NCBI GenBank assembly: GCA_963716735.1
Contig: OY970321.1
Coordinates: 1,488,001 to 1,552,000 of the forward strand
From: VRUE01 sp963716735
GTDB taxonomy: Bacteria; Actinomycetota; Thermoleophilia; Solirubrobacterales; 70-9
DNA: 64,000 nucleotides
Direction of reading: 5' to 3'
The notes beneath the pieces are model-generated. The model was not told where the DNA came from and did not search any database. It saw only the letters and a list, made by a program, of their open reading frames with translations. Position numbers and translations under genes: made by a program. Positions 36,984 through 52,252 of the stretch are shown here, one piece after another. How positions within the stretch are numbered: the first letter of the stretch is position 1; each line of letters begins with the position of its first letter.

Positions 36984-37307
36984 ATGGAGGGGTTCTGGCC
37001 CATCTTCTTTCTGCTCGTAGTCCTCAAGATCCCGGTCTTGGGCGCGCTCTGGCTGGTCTGGTGGGCAAGCAAATTTCCTGAAGCTGCCGAGGACACCGCT
37101 GAGGATTCGGGCGAGGGCTTCAACCGCTGGCGGCCCCAGCCTCGGCCGCGCGGCCCGCATCATCTGCCTGGGGGCGGAGCTGGGGTCAGGGGCCGGGGTG
37201 CCCCCGCGCCGGAACCCGCGCCGGCACTTTCGCGTGGGCGCCGACGTGGTGCTGCTCACAAGTTCCGTCGCAGGGGCACCCCGGCCCCTGCCGTCAGACG
37301 ACCCTGA
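36984..37307 (+). CDS. small single-TM protein whose 3' end runs into a palindrome element
   Basis: 107 residues. One hydrophobic helix (FWPIFFLLVVLKIPVLGALWLVWWA, positions 4-28; first part is FWPIFFLLVVLKIPVLG) is followed by an acidic segment and then Pro/Arg/Gly-rich sequence. From about residue 68 the frame is encoded by the nested palindrome at 37187-37290. The ancestral protein was probably only about 50-65 residues, and the tail may be donated by the repeat. Function unknown. Confidence 0.5.
   Translation: MEGFWPIFFLLVVLKIPVLGALWLVWWASKFPEAAEDTAEDSGEGFNRWRPQPRPRGPHHLPGGGAGVRGRGAPAPEPAPALSRGRRRGAAHKFRRRGTPAPAVRRP
37187..37290. repeat. nested palindrome element, family C
   Basis: Perfect 18-bp outer arms, CAGGGGCCGGGGTGCCCC (37187-37204) and its complement (37273-37290), enclose a 68-nt core. 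The core contains an inner GGAAC (37211-37215) and GTTCC (37262-37266) pair. The layout and G-rich arms resemble families A and B, but the core matches neither. It lies in the convergent gap before the flavin monooxygenase gene. Confidence 0.7.
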
Positions 37308-37311
37308 GCGG

Positions 37312-38625
37312 CTAGGCCGCCTGCTTAATTCGCTTGCGCTCGCGGCGGATGTCGCGAAGGTAGGGGTGGAAGTCGACCTCGACCGTGTGGCGCTTCGACG
37401 CAACAAAGCGCTTCTTCAGCCATCGTTCGTAGTCGGAGATCTCCTGGCGCATTTCAGGAGCTGCGGGCAGCGCTACCCGGTGGGTGAGCAGGTCGGCGAT
37501 CCATTCAGCCTGCGCCTCAGTGATCGGCATGATCGGGCCTAGGGGCTGGATGAAGCCGATGAAGTAGAGGCCCGGGTTCTCGACGGAAACGGCGCGCTTG
37601 TAGAGCGACATTCGGTTCTCGGGGGCTGCAAACACTTTCTCGTCCAGGAAAGGGAACTCGATCTTGTAGCCGGTGCAGTAGATGACGAGGTCGATCTCCT
37701 CTTCGCTGCCGTCTGCGAAGCGAACGGTGCGTCCGCCGGTGAAGCGGTCGATGTTCGGCTTGGCGGTGATGTCGCCGTGACCGAGCCGCGGCAGGAGCTC
37801 GGAAGAGACCGTCGGGTGCGCCTCGAGCAGCTTGTGGTCGGGCTTCGGCAGACCGTAGTCGATCATGTCGCCCACTGCGGTCTTCAGCAGCCGGTTGAAG
37901 AAGAAGCGCTGCACCGAAATCGGCAAATAGCTGGCAATCGCCGGCGCAGCTTCGTCGATCGGGGTGCCCCCGAGGAACTTGGGCAGGACGTAGGCGCCGC
38001 GGCGCATCGAGAGGAACGTCTTCTCGGCGATTCGCGAGGACTCGACCGCGACGTCCACGGCGGAGTTGCCTATCCCGAGCACGAGAACACGTTTGCCCTC
38101 GAGCACGTCGGGCTCGCGGTAGTGGTGGACGTGCATCTGCTCGCCCTCGTACTCCTCGGCTCCGGCGAAAGGGGGTTCGGGCCAGCGTGGTTTCCAGTGG
38201 TGGCCGTTGGCGACCAGCACCGCTCGGTAGCGCTCGGTCCGGCGAGCGCCGTCGCCGTCCTCGACGGTCACGCTCCATCCATCCTCATCCGGCTCCGCGG
38301 TGAGGACCTCGGTGCGAAAGGTGATCCTCTCGACGAGACCGAAGCGCTCCGCGTAGTCGTCGAAGTACTTGGCGACCTGGTAGTGGCTGGGATAGTCCGG
38401 ATAGTCCTCGGGCATCGGGAATGCCTTGTATGACATGAGCTTGCGGGCGCTGTTGATGTGCAAGGACTTGTAGGCCGACGACGTCCCGTTGTCGTTCTCG
38501 TAGCGCCAGTTGCCCCCGATCATCGACCCCTTCTCGAAGCAGTCGAACGCGATCCCTCGCGCACTCAGAACCTGGCAGGCAGTGAGACCGGATGAGCCCG
38601 CGCCGATGATGCACACCTTCTCCAT
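37312..38625 (-). CDS. flavin-containing monooxygenase
   Basis: 437 residues from ATG 38625 (MEKVCIIGAGSSGLTACQVL), which puts the FAD-binding GAGSSG at the N-terminus; a 12-residue upstream extension is disfavoured. The second Rossmann motif, LVLGIGNSAVDVA, binds NADPH. VIYCTGYK near residue 325 is the conserved ATG/CTGY motif of FMO and Baeyer-Villiger relatives. It oxygenates nucleophilic or carbonyl compounds; the substrate is not evident. It is convergent with the preceding small gene and divergent from the decapeptide-repeat gene. Confidence 0.9.
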   Translation of the reverse strand: MEKVCIIGAGSSGLTACQVLSARGIAFDCFEKGSMIGGNWRYENDNGTSSAYKSLHINSARKLMSYKAFPMPEDYPDYPSHYQVAKYFDDYAERFGLVERITFRTEVLTAEPDEDGWSVTVEDGDGARRTERYRAVLVANGHHWKPRWPEPPFAGAEEYEGEQMHVHHYREPDVLEGKRVLVLGIGNSAVDVAVESSRIAEKTFLSMRRGAYVLPKFLGGTPIDEAAPAIASYLPISVQRFFFNRLLKTAVGDMIDYGLPKPDHKLLEAHPTVSSELLPRLGHGDITAKPNIDRFTGGRTVRFADGSEEEIDLVIYCTGYKIEFPFLDEKVFAAPENRMSLYKRAVSVENPGLYFIGFIQPLGPIMPITEAQAEWIADLLTHRVALPAAPEMRQEISDYERWLKKRFVASKRHTVEVDFHPYLRDIRRERKRIKQAA

Positions 38626-38740
38626 GGGCTGAAATCTACCGGCGGGGGTGAGGATGTTCACCCCTGGGGGCCGTAGTCGCGAGAGGAGATCCGGCCGAAG
38701 CTGTGCTCATCAGGTTCCACACCAACAAAGGAGACCCAAG

Positions 38741-39436
38741 ATGAGCAACAAGACCATGACCAGCAAGAGCAAGTTCCGCCCCTCCCCCGCCGTCGTGATC
38801 AGCTGCCTGGCCCTGTTCCTGGCGCTGACCGGTTCGGCCCTGGCAGCGAAGGCCAGCATCGGCTCGAATCAGATCGTCAACGGCTCGGTCCGGACCGTCG
38901 ACCTCCGCGATAGCGCGGTCAACTCCGCCAAAGTCGCTGACACCTCGATCACCGCCAACGACCTCGGCACCGACTCGGTCGGCACCGACGAGATCGCCAA
39001 AGACGCCGTCAACTCCGACGAGATCGCGAAAGATGCGGTCAAGTCGGATGAGATCGCCGACAACGCCGTCACCTCATCCGAGGTAGCCCCGGACTCGCTC
39101 ACCGCGGGCGACCTCGCGTCAAACTCGGTCACCTCCCTGGAGATAGCCGACCAGACGATCAACAGCAACGACATCGGCCCCAACGCGGTCAACGCCGACG
39201 AGCTCAGCGTCGTGATCCAGCGGACCAACTCGAAATCGCTCGCGGCCGGCACGAACGGCAGCATCTCGGTCCCCTGCCAGGGCGGCGAGCAGGTCCTAAG
39301 CGGCGGCGGCGCGCCCAGCGCCTACGGCGTCGAGATGACCTCGAACGCCCCCAGCGGCAACGGCTGGTTCTACGCAGCATCCAACAAAACCGCCGCGGCC
39401 CAGACCATCACCGTCTACGCCCTCTGCCTCTCCTAA
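38741..39436 (+). CDS. exported decapeptide-repeat protein
   Basis: 231 residues from ATG 38741, preceded by AAGGAG at a good distance. A hydrophobic helix (VVISCLALFLALTGSALA) is a signal peptide or anchor. Residues about 40-165 are a run of about ten imperfect 10-residue repeats of the form DAVNSDEIAK / NAVTSSEVAP / DSLTAGDLAS, expected to form a regular stalk or solenoid. A C-terminal domain with two cysteines (VPCQGG and ALCLS) may be a receptor or cap. The function is probably cell-surface structural; no binding partner is evident. Confidence 0.75.
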   Translation: MSNKTMTSKSKFRPSPAVVISCLALFLALTGSALAAKASIGSNQIVNGSVRTVDLRDSAVNSAKVADTSITANDLGTDSVGTDEIAKDAVNSDEIAKDAVKSDEIADNAVTSSEVAPDSLTAGDLASNSVTSLEIADQTINSNDIGPNAVNADELSVVIQRTNSKSLAAGTNGSISVPCQGGEQVLSGGGAPSAYGVEMTSNAPSGNGWFYAASNKTAAAQTITVYALCLS

Positions 39437-39460
39437 CTAAGCCACACCACCGAAGCAAGC

Positions 39461-39488
39461 AACGGCCGGGGCAACCGCCCCGGCCGTT
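39461..39488 (+). terminator. intrinsic terminator
   Basis: A 12-bp perfect stem (AACGGCCGGGGC with GCCCCGGCCGTT) and a 4-base AACC loop, followed by TTTCG. It lies 24 bases after the stop of the decapeptide-repeat gene. Confidence 0.75.
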
Positions 39489-39747
39489 TCGCGTTCATTG
39501 AAGCCTTATCTCACTCATGATGGGGAAAATGCTTCATCTAAGAGCTCACTGAGCCGATGGAGCGACCAGCGCCCGTGAGCCTGAGCTGCGTCTCGCCGGA
39601 TGAGCGAACGAAACCCAGATCGGACCGCGACATTGACCCCACCCCACTGTGGTCAATGTCGGATGCGCGCGATTCGCGGCCGAACTTATGACGGGGAGCA
39701 CAAGGGTGCGATCGGGCCGGGATCGGCCGCCGCTTACGTTTCGTGAG

Positions 39748-39864
39748 GAGGGACCGGGTGTCCCTCGCGCGCAGCGGCGTCCTCTTTTCGCCCCAAAAAC
39801 GATCTCGGACGGCTACCGGCGATCAGGCGAAAACCCAGCAAGCGGGAGGGACACCCGGTCCCTC
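39748..39864 (-). repeat. nested palindrome element, family B copy 2
   Basis: Perfect 19-bp outer arms GAGGGACCGGGTGTCCCTC (39748-39766) and its complement (39846-39864), extendable by a few pairs. Between them, read on the minus strand, is a 71-nt core matching 13531-13602, with identical 16-, 15- and 25-base blocks. The arms are unrelated in sequence to those of copy 1. It fills the convergent gap between the decapeptide-repeat gene and rpoC. Confidence 0.85.
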
Positions 39865-39878
39865 CCCCGCTAAGACAA

Positions 39879-47515
<7,637 letters not shown>

Positions 47516-47671
47516 AGTCGGCGACTCCTCAGACGGTCAGAGGGACGTGGATACAGCGCAGATATGGGGCAGGGGGTGACAACAGGCGCGCGACCACGGA
47601 AAATAACACACGGGCGCACTCGGCCGCGTAGATGGCTCCCTGCCTGGGGTCCATACGCGGAATGTCGGGCT
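47516..47671 (-). other. rplL-rpoB intergenic leader
   Basis: 156 non-coding bases between the rplL stop and the rpoB start. In many bacteria this position carries an attenuator or RNase III site that lowers rpoBC expression relative to rplJL. No convincing hairpin-plus-T-run or promoter is visible here by eye. Confidence 0.3.
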
Positions 47672-48067
47672 TTATTTCAGCTCGACCGTTGCGCCTGCCT
47701 CCTCCAGTTCGCCCTTGATCTTCTCGGCTTCGTCGCGCTCGATGCCCTCTTTGATCGCTTTCGGGGCCTCGTCGACGATCGCCTTGGCCTCTTTCAGGCC
47801 GAGACCGGTGGCGGCGCGGACGACCTTGATGACGGGCACTTTCTGGCCGCCGACCTCGGTCAGGACCACGTCGACCGTCGAAGACTCTTCGGCGCCACCG
47901 TCGCCGTCGCCAGCGGGGGCGCCGGCAGCAGCTGGTGCGGCTGCGGCGACCGCGGTCGCGGAAACACCGAACTCCTCCTCGAGCGCTTTGATCCGCTCGG
48001 AGAGCTCGAGCACCGAGATGCCTTTCAGCTCCTCGATCCAATCCTCAGTTTTGACTTTGGTTGCCAT
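47672..48067 (-). CDS. rplL: 50S ribosomal protein L7/L12
   Basis: 131 residues. The N-terminal dimerisation helix (WIEELKGISVLELSERIKAL), an Ala/Gly-rich hinge and the C-terminal factor-binding domain (KVPVIKVVRAATGLGLKEAK) are in normal order. It overlaps the rplJ stop by one base. L12 dimers attach to L10 to form the stalk. Confidence 0.98.
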   Translation of the reverse strand: MATKVKTEDWIEELKGISVLELSERIKALEEEFGVSATAVAAAAPAAAGAPAGDGDGGAEESSTVDVVLTEVGGQKVPVIKVVRAATGLGLKEAKAIVDEAPKAIKEGIERDEAEKIKGELEEAGATVELK

Positions 48068-48762
48068 TACTCCTCTTCCTTGGTGTCGTCGTCTTTTGAA
48101 GTCTCGTCCTGCTCTGAAGTGGTGTCCTCACCCTCAGCTTCCGCGGCGGGCTGCTCGGCCTCGGTCTCCGCGGCCGGGGCCTCATCCTCGGAGGTCGCCT
48201 CCTCCGCCGGGGCGGGGTCGGGCTCAGCAGCCGGCGCCTCGCCGCTCACAAGTCCCTTCTCGGCGATTTGACCAAGCTGCAGCGCAAGTCCTTGAATCAT
48301 CGAGCCGAGGCCGCGGACCAAGCCGGTCAACGGACTGGCGACGACGCCGGCGAGCTGGCCGTCGAGCACTTCGCGTGCGGGGAGGCGGGCGATCGACTTG
48401 AACTTTTCCTCGTCCAGGCCGAGGTCACCCATGTAGCCGCCCTTGTAGGTAAGGACTTCATGCTCTTTGTTGAAGGTCGAGAGCGCTTTCGCCGCCTGGG
48501 CGGTGTCGCCGCGGACGAAGGTCAGAGCGGTCGGGCCCTGCAGCAGATCCGCGAGTCGATCCTCGCCGGCCTGCTCGGCGGCCCTTTTCGTCAACCGGTT
48601 CTTGACGATGCGGAAGCTGGCGTCGGCCTCGCGCAGTTTGCCGCGCAGTTCAGCCGCCTGGGGGACGCTGATTCCCCGGTAGTCAACCGCGAAGATCGCT
48701 TCGGCGCCCTCTATCTGGGCGGCGATCTCCTCAATTGCCTGTGCCTTTTCGTCTCGGTTCAT
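48067..48762 (-). CDS. rplJ: 50S ribosomal protein L10 with acidic tail
   Basis: 231 residues; ordinary L10 is about 165-175. The core is MNRDEKAQAIEEIAAQIEGA, YRGISVPQAAELRGKLREA and IARLPAREVLDGQLAGV. The final about 55 residues are Glu/Ala/Asp low complexity ending DDDTKEEE. L10 anchors L12 and usually autoregulates the operon; the 66-base gap to rplA is short for a structured L10 leader. Confidence 0.95.
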   Translation of the reverse strand: MNRDEKAQAIEEIAAQIEGAEAIFAVDYRGISVPQAAELRGKLREADASFRIVKNRLTKRAAEQAGEDRLADLLQGPTALTFVRGDTAQAAKALSTFNKEHEVLTYKGGYMGDLGLDEEKFKSIARLPAREVLDGQLAGVVASPLTGLVRGLGSMIQGLALQLGQIAEKGLVSGEAPAAEPDPAPAEEATSEDEAPAAETEAEQPAAEAEGEDTTSEQDETSKDDDTKEEE

Positions 48763-48828
48763 TTGTTCGCCTGCACCGGGCTTGCGGGCTTGGCCCTGCC
48801 GGTGGTCTCGGGTTCGCGGCGGAGAAGT

Positions 48829-49593
48829 CTAGGCGGTCGCGGGCTCCGCTGCGGGCTCGCTGGTCTCGCCGGCCTCTTGGGGAGCCTCCCCGGCCGCCTC
48901 GCGTTCGCCGGTCTTACCGGCGTCGACCCGGATACCGGGCCCCATCGACGTCGTCAGCGTCGCCGAGAGGATGTACTTGCCCTTCGACGAGGAAGGTTTG
49001 GCGCGGACGACCTCGTCGATCACCGCGAGGCAGTTGTCGAGCAGCTTCTGCGCATCGAAGCTGGCCTTGCCGATCGCGAGGTGGACGATCGCCTGGCGAT
49101 CGGTGCGGTACTCGATCTTGCCGGCCTTCGACTCGCCCACCGCCTTCTCGACGTCGTCGGTGACGGTGCCCACCTTCGGGTTCGGCATCAGGCCCTGCGG
49201 GCCGAGCACGCGGCCGAGTTGACCGACCGATTTCATCATGTCCGGGGTCGAGATCGCGACGTCGAAGCCGGTCCAGCCCTCCTGGACTTTCTCGACCAGG
49301 TCCTGGCCGCCGACGAAGTCCGCGCCCGCCGCCTCGGCGTCACGTGCCTGCTGGCCTTCGGCGAAGACCGCGACGGTCACGTCTTTGCCCAGCCCGTGGG
49401 GAAGGGCGAGGGTGCCGCGCAGCTGCTCCTCGGCGTGGCGGACGTTGACGCCGAGCCGCAGATGCAGCTCGACGGTCTCGTCGAAACCGGCGCTGGCGGT
49501 CTCCTTGATCAGCGAGATCGCCTCAGCCGGCGGGTACTCATGCTCGCGCTGGACCTTGCCGAGCTGTTTGCGGTAGCGCTTGCCGTGAGCCAT
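48829..49593 (-). CDS. rplA: 50S ribosomal protein L1
   Basis: 254 residues. The L1 signature VGTVTDDVEKAVGESKAGK and the domain II GPQGLMPNPK motif are clear. It ends in a 20-residue Ala/Glu/Pro tail (GEAPQEAGETSEPAAEPA). It lies 2 bases after rplK. Confidence 0.97.
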   Translation of the reverse strand: MAHGKRYRKQLGKVQREHEYPPAEAISLIKETASAGFDETVELHLRLGVNVRHAEEQLRGTLALPHGLGKDVTVAVFAEGQQARDAEAAGADFVGGQDLVEKVQEGWTGFDVAISTPDMMKSVGQLGRVLGPQGLMPNPKVGTVTDDVEKAVGESKAGKIEYRTDRQAIVHLAIGKASFDAQKLLDNCLAVIDEVVRAKPSSSKGKYILSATLTTSMGPGIRVDAGKTGEREAAGEAPQEAGETSEPAAEPATA

Positions 49594-49595
49594 GG

Positions 49596-50018
49596 CTATT
49601 TGACGTCCACGCCCATCGAGCGGGCGGTGCCGGCGATGATCTTCGAGGCGGCGTCGAGGTCGTTGGCGTTGAGGTCCGGCATCTTGCGCTCGGCGATCTG
49701 GCGGATCTGCTCCGGCGAAATCGTGCCGACTTTGTTGACGTGCGGCTCGCCCGAGCCCTTTTTGATGCCGATCGCTTCGCGGATCAGCACCGCGGCGGGG
49801 GGCGTCTTGGTGATGAAGCTGAAGGAGCGGTCCTCGTAGACGGTGATCTCGACCGGGATGATCGTGCCGCCCTCGGCCTGCGTCTGGGCGTTGAAGGCTT
49901 TGCAGAACTCCATGATGTTGACGCCGTGCTGGCCCAGCGCGGGACCGACCGGCGGCGCCGGGTTGGCGTTGCCGGCCTGGATCTGCAGCTTGATGAGGGT
50001 GAGGACTTTTTTGGCCAT
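49596..50018 (-). CDS. rplK: 50S ribosomal protein L11
   Basis: 140 residues. KLQIQAGNANPAPPVGPALG and the C-terminal GTARSMGVDVK are diagnostic. L11 forms the GTPase-associated centre. It lies 27 bases downstream of nusG. Confidence 0.98.
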   Translation of the reverse strand: MAKKVLTLIKLQIQAGNANPAPPVGPALGQHGVNIMEFCKAFNAQTQAEGGTIIPVEITVYEDRSFSFITKTPPAAVLIREAIGIKKGSGEPHVNKVGTISPEQIRQIAERKMPDLNANDLDAASKIIAGTARSMGVDVK

Positions 50019-50045
50019 TGGGATCGGAGAGGGTAGCGGGCCGCG

Positions 50046-50570
50046 CTAGATCTTCTTCACTTGGTCGTAGTTGACCTCGACCGGGGTCTCGCGGCCGAAG
50101 ATCGAGACCAGCACCTTGAGTTTGGCGGCGTCCTCGTTGATCTCGGCGATCTCGCCGGAGAAGTCGGAGAGCGGGCCGGAGATGACCTTGACCGACTCGC
50201 CGATCGAGAACTGGGCCTGGGTGCGGGGTCGCTCGGCGGTCTCGCGGTGCAGCAGGCGGTCAACCTCGGGTTTGGAGAGCGGCACCGGCTTGTTGCGGGC
50301 GCCGACGAAGCCGGTCACGCCGGGGGTGTTCTTGACCAGGCCCCAGGCATCGTCGGTCATCTCCATATTGACCAGGACGTAGCCCGGCATCGTCCGTTTC
50401 TCTTTGGGCTCTTTCTGGCCTTCTTTGTTGAGCTCCATCACCTGCTCGGTCGGCACCACGACCTGGCGCACGTTGCGGTTCTGGGCCATCGTCTGCACCC
50501 GGTGCTCGAGATTGTGCTTGACCTTGTTCTCGTGCCCGGAGTAGGTGTTGATCACGTACCAGCGATACAT
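50046..50570 (-). CDS. nusG: transcription termination/antitermination protein NusG
   Basis: 174 residues from ATG 50570 (MYRWYVINTYSGHENKVK). The upstream part of the open frame is a shadow of secE. The NGN domain (WYVINTY...MPGYVLVNMEMTDD) and the C-terminal KOW domain (VKVISGPLSDFSGEIAEI) are complete. It couples RNA polymerase to Rho or ribosomes. Confidence 0.97.
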   Translation of the reverse strand: MYRWYVINTYSGHENKVKHNLEHRVQTMAQNRNVRQVVVPTEQVMELNKEGQKEPKEKRTMPGYVLVNMEMTDDAWGLVKNTPGVTGFVGARNKPVPLSKPEVDRLLHRETAERPRTQAQFSIGESVKVISGPLSDFSGEIAEINEDAAKLKVLVSIFGRETPVEVNYDQVKKI

Positions 50571-50599
50571 CAGGAAGTCGCCTTTGTCTTGGGATCCCG

Positions 50600-51124
50600 C
50601 TAGAGGATCTGCTTGATGAGGAAGCTGAAGGCGCTGTCGAGAACGCCGAGGTAGGTGGCGGCGACAGCGACGAAGATGACCGTCACCGCGGTTGCCTGGA
50701 CCAGCGTTTCGCGGTCCGGCCACTGGACTTTGCGCAGCTCGGCCCAGCAGGAGATGAAGAAGCCGATGACGCCGCCGCGCTGGCGCTTCTCGGCCTGCGC
50801 CTGTTTTTGGCGCTTGGCCAGCTGCTCGCGCTCGCGGCGCTTCTGCTCCTCGCGCTGGCGCTTCTCGGCCTGCTTGGCCTCTTTTGCCTCGGCGCGGCGC
50901 AGGCTGCGCGGCCTGGGCGCGTCGGGCGTTTCAAGGTCGGCTTCCGAGGCACCGGCGGCGATTCCAGCCTCGACCGCCTCGATCTCGGCGACGTCGCCGG
51001 AGACCGGAACCTGGGTGTCGTGCTGGGCACGCGACTCGGACTTGCGCTTATCGCCAGAGTGCTTCTGCTCTTCAGCTTCGCGGGCGCGTTTCTCCGCCTT
51101 GCGCTGTGCGCGCGTTTTCGCCAT
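50600..51124 (-). CDS. secE: preprotein translocase subunit SecE with long charged extension
   Basis: 174 residues; minimal bacterial SecE is about 60-70. The C-terminal SecE unit (FFISCWAELRKVQWPDRETL) precedes a single membrane helix (TAVTVIFVAVAATYLGVLDS). The first about 110 residues are Lys/Arg/Glu-rich coiled-coil-like sequence (QKRREREQLAKRQKQAQAEK) and should stay in the cytoplasm. It partners SecY encoded at 20-21 kb. Confidence 0.92.
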   Translation of the reverse strand: MAKTRAQRKAEKRAREAEEQKHSGDKRKSESRAQHDTQVPVSGDVAEIEAVEAGIAAGASEADLETPDAPRPRSLRRAEAKEAKQAEKRQREEQKRREREQLAKRQKQAQAEKRQRGGVIGFFISCWAELRKVQWPDRETLVQATAVTVIFVAVAATYLGVLDSAFSFLIKQIL

Positions 51125-51130
51125 CGCCCG

Positions 51131-51295
51131 CTACCTGGTCTCCTTGTGCGCCGTATGACGACCGCACCAGCGGCAGTACTTGCGCAGCTCGACTCGGTCC
51201 GGCGAGTTTCGCCGCGACTTGTTGGTCTGATAATTGCGCCGCTTGCAATCTTCGCAAGCCAGCGTCACCGCAATGCGGACATCTCCGCGAGCCAT
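51131..51295 (-). CDS. rpmG: 50S ribosomal protein L33
   Basis: 54 residues starting MARGDVRIAVTLACEDCKRR from ATG 51295, with GAGGAG three bases before it. Two CxxC pairs (CEDC and CRWC) make it the zinc-binding C+ form. It is the first gene of the rpmG-secE-nusG-rplKAJL-rpoBC cluster, six bases before secE. No tRNA-Trp precedes it. Confidence 0.96.
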   Translation of the reverse strand: MARGDVRIAVTLACEDCKRRNYQTNKSRRNSPDRVELRKYCRWCGRHTAHKETR

Positions 51296-51408
51296 GTTCT
51301 CCTCGTTGCCGAACGGACGCCGTTACAAGAGAAAACCCCGGGCCGAAGCACGAGGCTGAGCTGAAGGATAGCGCCAAGCGGGGGGTTGGTGCGCCTCGCC
51401 CAGAACCC

Positions 51409-51903
51409 CTACGGGTCAGACTCGACGTCGGAGTCCGTGAGGGCCGCGACATCCGCAAGGTCAACGCTGCGCCCCCGAGCCAGCTTCATTTGGATCAGGT
51501 CATCGAAGTCGACCACCGGCACGTCTAAATCTCCGAGCTTGACGTGCAGAGCACGGCCGCTCAACTCCGAATAGGAGCGGCCTCCTGGAACCTCATGCAT
51601 CACATCCACACCGCCATTTCGCGTCGTGAACTGCCAGATCGTGGCCCGGGGGAGCATCTTTGCGTCTACCTCCACATCCTCTTGACCTGGGTTGAGCACA
51701 CGGGCGTCGAGAGCGCGAAGGGCATTGGCAAGGCGCTCGAGATTTCCTGGGTCGGGAGCGGGAATCAGATCCGCGTCGTTCGTGGTCCTTACGTGCCCGT
51801 GCGTCTGAACAGCCAGGCCACCGATCAGAACGTACTCGACCCCCTGTTCATCCAGGACGCGAAGGATCCGCTCCGCATCGAGCGGCGTATCAGTCTCGGC
51901 CAC
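51409..51903 (-). CDS. nucleotidyltransferase-fold protein, putative toxin
   Basis: 164 residues from GTG 51903 (VAETDTPLDAERIL). The pol-beta-type signature is visible: LIGGLAVQTHGH (GG motif) followed by TNDADLIP (DxD). The C-terminal part has VPVVDFDDLIQMK. Nucleotidyltransferases of this size paired with an upstream HTH protein are often toxin-antitoxin modules (MenT/AbiEii-like); the toxin role is inferred from the pairing. It overlaps the upstream XRE gene by 14 bases. Confidence 0.75.
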   Translation of the reverse strand: MAETDTPLDAERILRVLDEQGVEYVLIGGLAVQTHGHVRTTNDADLIPAPDPGNLERLANALRALDARVLNPGQEDVEVDAKMLPRATIWQFTTRNGGVDVMHEVPGGRSYSELSGRALHVKLGDLDVPVVDFDDLIQMKLARGRSVDLADVAALTDSDVESDP

Positions 51904-52222
51904 GAGCCTCCCGCCCGGCTGCCGCGAGGCGACCCGCCATGCGGTTCCAAGAAATCCCCAATGCGAGGCGCTCGGACGGCGAGCGCTCCGCCGTGGCCCG
52001 CCGATGGAGCAGATCGTAGTCCCGCTCCGGTGCACCCTCCTTCAACTCCAGACAACTTCCCATGGCCCTCAGCCACAGGTCAAGCGTCTCGGCGCTTGGC
52101 GAAACCTCATCGGCCTCAATCCGGCTCACGGCGGACTGCTGGGTGCCGACACGACGGGCCAAACGTCCCTGGCTGAGGCCGCAACGGATACGGGTGGTGC
52201 GAATCAACTCGCCAGGGGTCAC
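51890..52222 (-). CDS. XRE-family HTH protein, putative antitoxin
   Basis: 110 residues, GTG start. The HTH domain covers about 5-60 (RCGLSQGRLARRVGTQQSAV, SRIEADEVSPSAETL). The C-terminal half is helical and may bind the nucleotidyltransferase encoded downstream. A CATAAT lies 6 bases upstream of the GTG on the minus strand, so the message may be leaderless. A typical autoregulating antitoxin arrangement. Confidence 0.78.
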   Translation of the reverse strand: MTPGELIRTTRIRCGLSQGRLARRVGTQQSAVSRIEADEVSPSAETLDLWLRAMGSCLELKEGAPERDYDLLHRRATAERSPSERLALGISWNRMAGRLAAAGREARGRD

Positions 52223-52252
52223 GAGCTAATTATGACAAATATGTGATGAAGT

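Larger units (their letters stand above)
39437..39878. other. 442-base gene-free stretch before rpoC
   Basis: It holds an intrinsic terminator for the upstream gene (39461-39488), about 250 bases with no plausible gene and a repeated GGTCAATGTCG/GTCAATGTCGG-type motif around 39625-39662, then the family B palindrome (39748-39864) directly before the rpoC stop. No promoter or RNA gene is recognised. Confidence 0.6.

Noticed and set aside
48763..48828. structured L10 leader
   Set aside because: The gap between rplA and rplJ is only 66 bases and I could not fold the expected kink-turn leader.
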